A stretch of DNA of 7,910 nucleotides from the NCBI GenBank assembly GCA_029939615.1, contig JAOZSP010000016.1:8936-16845 (forward strand), read 5' to 3'. Each line of letters opens with the position of its first letter. Positions within the stretch are counted from its first letter, which is position 1. The notes under the pieces are model-generated. The model did not search any database and was not told the origin of the DNA. It saw only the letters and a program-made list of their open reading frames with translations. This stretch comes from Candidatus Izemoplasma sp. GTDB taxonomy: Bacteria; Bacillota_I; Bacilli_A; Izemoplasmatales; Izemoplasmataceae. Both the position numbers and the translations under genes were made by a program. Below, piece after piece: positions 4,756 to 7,910 of this stretch.

Positions 4756-5868
4756 TTATTTATAGTATTTAGAGAAAAAATCTTCCTTAAAATCACCTAA
4801 ATTGTCGTTTTTTATTGCATTTCTAATGTTTTTTGATAATTTTTTAAGAAAATAAAGATTATGATAACTAACTAATCTTGGCCCCAAATACTCTTCAGCC
4901 TTAAATAAGTGTCTAAGATAACTCTTTGTATACGTCTTACAAATTTTACAATCACAATTTTCGTCTAACGGTGTTAAATCTTTTTCAAATATTTTGTTCT
5001 TAATTGATATTCTACCGACACTTGTCATCGCACTTCCGTGTCTTGCGAGTCTTGTTGGGTTAACACAGTCAAACATATCAATTCCACGAATAACTCCTTC
5101 AATAATATCGTCAGGAGTTCCTACTCCCATTAAATATCTTGGCTTATTTTTTGGCATAATTGATTTTAATTCATCTAAAACTTCATACATTTCCGTTTTA
5201 GATTCACCTACGCTTAAACCACCAATACTATATCCTGGAAAATCCATTTTTATTAACTCTTCAGCACACATTTTACGTAAATCTTTATATGGACCACCCT
5301 GAACAATGCCGAATAATGCTTGTGTATTAGGAAACTTATGTGCTTCTTTTCCTCTTTTAGCCCATCTTAAAGTTCTTTCTACACTGTCTTTCATGTATTC
5401 ATAAGTTGAATTAAAAGGAGGACACTCATCAAAACTCATAATAATATCTGCCCCTAAATTGTTTTGAATACGGATTGAATCTTCAGGACTCATAAACAGT
5501 TTAGCACCACTCTTATGATGACGAAACTCTACACCTTCTTCTTTTATCTTACGAATATCACTTAAACTAAATACTTGAAAACCACCACTATCAGTTAGTA
5601 AAGCCCCATCCCATTTACTAAAACCACGAATACCGTTATGCATTTTAATGATTTCATCACCAGGTTCTAGCCATAAATGATACGTATTAGCTAAAATAAG
5701 TCCATCACTAACTTCTTTAATTTCACTGTTTTCTAATGTCTTTACGGTAGCCTTTGTACCTACAGGCATAAAAATAGGTGTTTCAAAACTCCCATGGGGA
5801 GTATGTAAAATACCGTATCTTGCTTTTGTTTGTTTACATTCGTGGATTAACTCATATCTTATTGCCAT
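4756..5868 (-). CDS. tgt: tRNA-guanine(34) transglycosylase (Tgt)
   Basis: Exchanges guanine-34 in GUN-anticodon tRNAs (Asp, Asn, His, Tyr) for the queuosine precursor preQ1. It has 370 residues, the usual length. Key residues in homology with the Zymomonas enzyme are general acid/base D93 (LTDSGGFQ), nucleophile D267 (DMFDC), substrate-pocket D147 and C149 (SFDECPP), GIVQGG (187-192) and GGLSVGE (216-222). Cys149 and Val220 match the preQ1-type pocket rather than the eukaryotic queuine type. Zinc ligands are C305, C307, C310 and H336. The motif after the nucleophile reads VNPTRLARHG, against the commoner VxPTRxARNG. I start at ATG 5868 (MAIRYELI) because GGTGATT (5878-5872) precedes it; an ATG at 5886 would add six residues and has no SD. 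No terminator separates it from ftsZ. Queuosine synthesis genes are not in view. Confidence 0.97.
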   Translation of the reverse strand: MAIRYELIHECKQTKARYGILHTPHGSFETPIFMPVGTKATVKTLENSEIKEVSDGLILANTYHLWLEPGDEIIKMHNGIRGFSKWDGALLTDSGGFQVFSLSDIRKIKEEGVEFRHHKSGAKLFMSPEDSIRIQNNLGADIIMSFDECPPFNSTYEYMKDSVERTLRWAKRGKEAHKFPNTQALFGIVQGGPYKDLRKMCAEELIKMDFPGYSIGGLSVGESKTEMYEVLDELKSIMPKNKPRYLMGVGTPDDIIEGVIRGIDMFDCVNPTRLARHGSAMTSVGRISIKNKIFEKDLTPLDENCDCKICKTYTKSYLRHLFKAEEYLGPRLVSYHNLYFLKKLSKNIRNAIKNDNLGDFKEDFFSKYYK

Positions 5869-5871
5869 TAT

Positions 5872-5878
5872 AATCACC
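5872..5878 (-). promoter_or_regulatory. SD site fixing the tgt start at 5868
   Basis: GGTGATT matches the anti-SD and lies about 6 bases from ATG 5868. The upstream in-frame ATGs at 5886 and 5880 would place this site inside the coding region and have no SD of their own at normal distance. Confidence 0.75.
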
Positions 5879-5890
5879 ATTTTCATTATA

Positions 5891-5920
5891 AAACAAAAAT
5901 CCCTAATATATAAGGATTTT
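5891..5920 (-). terminator. Intrinsic terminator after the dehydratase-like gene
   Basis: AAAATCCTTA (5920-5911), five-base loop, TAGGGATTTT (5905-5896) forms a 10-bp stem with one G-U pair, followed by UGUUUU. It begins two bases after the TAG stop at 5923 and separates the CoA-activase/dehydratase operon from tgt. Confidence 0.8.
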
Positions 5921-5922
5921 AT

Positions 5923-7185
5923 CTACAAATTATTTTTTGCGTTACTTATCATTAACTTAATTCTATTTAATTGATTAATCTCAGTCGCAGATGTATCGTA
6001 ATCAATTGCGACAATGTTACTCTTTGGATATTGATTTTTGATCTTTTTAAGCATTCCTTTACCAGCAATATGGTTTGGTAAGCAACCAAACGGTTGAGTA
6101 CAAACAATATTAGGGGTATCCATATGGATTAATTCAATCATTTCCGCACTTAGTAACCAACCTTCACCAACATGCATGGCGTGCGGCATGAAGCCTTTTG
6201 ACAGTTTTCGTAAAGTGTAATAATTTGTAAAAACGCGGAACCCATATTTCTTAAATAATCTTCTAACTTTATTACGACGATACTCAATAAACCAAATAAG
6301 GAAGCGGTATGTTTCAGCAACGATTTTCCTACCACCGTATTTATATATATCATGTCTAGTTGAATCAAAAGTATATTGGAAGAAATCAAGCATGTTAGGA
6401 GTAATAACTTCACATCCTTCATTTCTTAATGTTTTTTCTAAGTCATTATTTCCTAAAGGACTATATTTAACGTATATTTCACCAACAATTCCTACTTTTG
6501 GCTTTTTAATAGTTCTATCTACTTCTATTTCACTAAACCTTTTAACAACTCTTTCAATAAGTTTATTAGGATGATAAAAAACTTTTCTTGAAGGCAAATA
6601 GAAATATTCATCTAAATAACTATTAATCTCTTGATATACTCTTTCTGTTTCTCCCTTATTAACTTCATAAGCAGCAACTTCATTATATAACTGCATCATA
6701 ATATCACCCATCATTGTAGCAGTCATTAATTTAAGGATAATATTAGTAGAAATCTTGAATCCTGGATTTTTTTCTAAACCAACTGCGTTAACACTAACGA
6801 TTGGAATAAAGGCATATCCTGCCTTTTTAAAAGATTTTCGGATTAAGCTAAGGTAATTACTAGCGCGACATCCACCACCTGTTTGTGTAATAGCTACTGC
6901 GACTTTATGAATATCGTAACCCTTATTTTTAATAGCGTCAATGAATTGTCCTATAACAAGCATTGCCGGAACACAAATATCATTATGAGAATACTTCATT
7001 CCTTCATGAATTACATCAAAACTAGTATTCATTAATTGTTCTGCGTCATATCCTTCACTTTTTAATAAATGAGCATAGTATTCAAAATGGTAAGGAGCCA
7101 TTGAAGGGATTAGTAGTTTGTATTCTTTTTTCATTTCCATAGTAAAAAGAAGACGACCGGTCTCATCATATATTAGTTCAGCCAT
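5923..7185 (-). CDS. 2-hydroxyacyl-CoA dehydratase-like protein (HgdB-type, stand-alone C-terminal part of the large activase family)
   Basis: A 420-residue protein matching the C-terminal third of the roughly 1,400-residue Firmicute acyl-CoA dehydratase activase-related proteins. It resembles the iron-sulfur subunit of 2-hydroxyacyl-CoA dehydratases. Visible family motifs: LLIPSMAPYHFEYY (24-37), YSHNDICVPAMLVIGQ (65-80), ITQTGGGCRASNYLSLIRKS (99-118), NAVGLEKNPGFK (133-144), VGIVGEIYVKYSPLGNN (231-247), GEGWLLSAEMIELI (340-353), CTQPFGCLPNHIAGKGM (362-378) and IVAIDYDTSATEINQLNRIK (391-410). Cysteines 71, 106, 362 and 368 sit in these motifs and are the likely cluster ligands; the assignment is by analogy. 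No signal peptide or membrane segment; probably cytoplasmic. Start: ATG 7185, with SD AAGGGGG (7199-7193) 7 bases upstream, overlapping the previous stop as TAATG. Substrate and reaction are unknown. Confidence 0.87.
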   Translation of the reverse strand: MAELIYDETGRLLFTMEMKKEYKLLIPSMAPYHFEYYAHLLKSEGYDAEQLMNTSFDVIHEGMKYSHNDICVPAMLVIGQFIDAIKNKGYDIHKVAVAITQTGGGCRASNYLSLIRKSFKKAGYAFIPIVSVNAVGLEKNPGFKISTNIILKLMTATMMGDIMMQLYNEVAAYEVNKGETERVYQEINSYLDEYFYLPSRKVFYHPNKLIERVVKRFSEIEVDRTIKKPKVGIVGEIYVKYSPLGNNDLEKTLRNEGCEVITPNMLDFFQYTFDSTRHDIYKYGGRKIVAETYRFLIWFIEYRRNKVRRLFKKYGFRVFTNYYTLRKLSKGFMPHAMHVGEGWLLSAEMIELIHMDTPNIVCTQPFGCLPNHIAGKGMLKKIKNQYPKSNIVAIDYDTSATEINQLNRIKLMISNAKNNL

Positions 7186-7910
7186 TATTTAACCCCCTTC
7201 ATCGTCGAAAGTAAACTTCTAATACGGATATTAGAAGTTCCTAGGTTATTTACTTCATCTATTTTAATACCTGTATATATTTTTCCTTGTTTTTCTAATA
7301 TTTCTTGTACTTCATCACTTGTAATAGCGTCAAGACCACATCCAAATGATATTAATTGAATTAAATTAGAGTTAGGAACTGAGCTAATATACTTTGCACT
7401 ATCATATAATCTTGTATGATATGTCCATTGATTTAATACTTTAACTAATTCTTGATCTGCGAGTGTATTTACACTATCTTCACTAATTACTACTACTCCT
7501 AAACTTTGTAAAAGTTTAGGTATACCATGATTTATTTCAGGATCTATATGATAAGGTCTTCCAGCAAGTAAAATAACGTTTTTATCATGTTCTTTTGCGT
7601 AACCAAGAGCTACTTTTCCTTGATTTAAAACATCTTGACGATAGTTAACATAAGCATCTAGTGCTTTGTCAAAAGCCTTCATTAGTACCTTTGTAGGAAC
7701 CTTGTTTATTCTTTCTACAGTCTTTATGATATTTTTAACGAACACTTTCTTCTTATTTAAACTGATATAAGGATTCAAATAACTTTTCAGATCTAAATCT
7801 TCCATATTTGCTCCAATTACTTCTGGGTAAAAAGCTACAACTGGGCAATTATATTCATTATCACGATAATCCTTTTCAATAAAGTTAAAAGGCATATTTG
7901 GGTAAAATAT
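7185..7910 (-). CDS. Acyl-CoA dehydratase activase-related protein (DUF2229 region), N-terminal part beyond window edge
   Basis: The last 242 residues of a longer protein. Motifs match the middle-to-late part (DUF2229-like) of the large activase family: IFYPN at the edge, NCPVVAFYPEVIGANM, LLAGRPYHIDPEINHG, an NQWTYHTRLYDSAKY stretch, ISFGCGLDAITSDEVQEIL and KIDEVNNLGTSNIRIRSLLS at the end. The cysteines in NCPVV and FGCGLD are candidate iron-sulfur ligands. An ATG at 7895 looks like a start but has no SD, and the frame stays open to 7910 with residues (IFYPN) that continue the family pattern, so it is internal. By family precedent, the missing N-terminus should carry one or two BadF/BadG-type (ASKHA fold) ATPase domains. 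These use ATP to push an electron at low potential to the partner dehydratase. The partner gene follows with a one-base overlap. Confidence 0.85.
   Translation of the reverse strand: MFYPNMPFNFIEKDYRDNEYNCPVVAFYPEVIGANMEDLDLKSYLNPYISLNKKKVFVKNIIKTVERINKVPTKVLMKAFDKALDAYVNYRQDVLNQGKVALGYAKEHDKNVILLAGRPYHIDPEINHGIPKLLQSLGVVVISEDSVNTLADQELVKVLNQWTYHTRLYDSAKYISSVPNSNLIQLISFGCGLDAITSDEVQEILEKQGKIYTGIKIDEVNNLGTSNIRIRSLLSTMKGVK
7193..7199 (-). promoter_or_regulatory. SD site of the dehydratase-like gene, inside the end of the activase gene
   Basis: AAGGGGG lies 7 bases before ATG 7185, in the last codons of the upstream gene. It supports real, coupled initiation of a separate protein rather than a frameshifted single chain. 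Confidence 0.8.

Noticed and set aside
4994..5302. Plus-strand open frame of 102 codons inside tgt
   Set aside because: Antisense to conserved tgt motifs, with no SD and no recognisable product.
5869..5886. Longer tgt start at ATG 5886 (adds MKMVII)
   Set aside because: No SD at a suitable distance, and it would place GGTGATT inside the gene; the MAIRYELI start at 5868 fits the family N-terminus better.
5885..5890. TATAAT as the promoter of tgt
   Set aside because: The -35 region is poor and the start would fall at the SD itself, so I do not list it as a feature, only as part of a low-interest finding.
6150..6574. Open frames of 90 (minus) and 60 (plus) codons inside the dehydratase-like gene
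   Set aside because: Both lie in other frames of a gene with strong family motifs and look like coding shadows.
1..7910. CRISPR array, insertion sequence, tRNA or rRNA gene, phage genes
   Set aside because: No regularly spaced repeats, transposase motifs, cloverleaf sequences or rRNA segments were seen on either strand.

Overview
The window is strongly AT-rich and tightly packed. Every gene I can support lies on the minus strand, so it reads naturally from 7910 down to 1. Tryptophan is encoded by TGG (for example in ftsZ and ileS), and one small gene appears to stop at TGA, so the standard bacterial code applies rather than the Mycoplasma code. A T-box leader, strong Shine-Dalgarno (SD) sites and the order ftsZ-yggS-sepF-yggT-ileS point to a low-GC Firmicute. 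The trimmed division cluster, with no ftsA next to ftsZ and a very short SepF, suggests a lineage near the wall-less or Mollicutes-like branch (Acholeplasma, Izemoplasma or Haloplasma type). That placement is inference.

Layout in transcription order. (1) 7910-7185 is the C-terminal end of a large acyl-CoA dehydratase activase-related protein that runs off the window edge. It is followed with a 1-nt overlap by 7185-5923, a 2-hydroxyacyl-CoA dehydratase-like protein. In many Firmicutes these two are one chain of about 1,400 residues. A terminator follows at 5891-5920. (2) tgt (5868-4756) encodes tRNA-guanine transglycosylase. (3) ftsZ (4676-3537) has its own extended -10 promoter, a palindrome at the expected transcription start, and a hairpin terminator overlapping its stop codon. 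(4) A compact cluster follows: a previously uncalled 53-residue membrane-protein gene with a TTG start (3497-3336), yggS (3339-2692), sepF (2692-2405) and yggT (2399-2130), with stop/start overlaps between the first three. (5) An isoleucine T-box riboswitch (about 2053-1829) precedes ileS (1805 to the window edge at 1), which is cut off just after its KMSKS motif.

Regions 3-5 match the Bacillus segment ftsZ-ylmD-ylmE-ylmF-ylmG-ylmH-divIVA-ileS, but ylmD, ylmH and divIVA are missing and the small membrane gene sits roughly where ylmD would be. FtsZ forms the division ring, SepF normally bundles it and ties it to the membrane, and YggT and YggS are division-linked accessory proteins. Here SepF lacks the usual membrane-binding N-terminus, so how the ring is anchored is an open question. 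The CoA-activase/dehydratase pair is a conserved but poorly understood redox system that looks unrelated to division.
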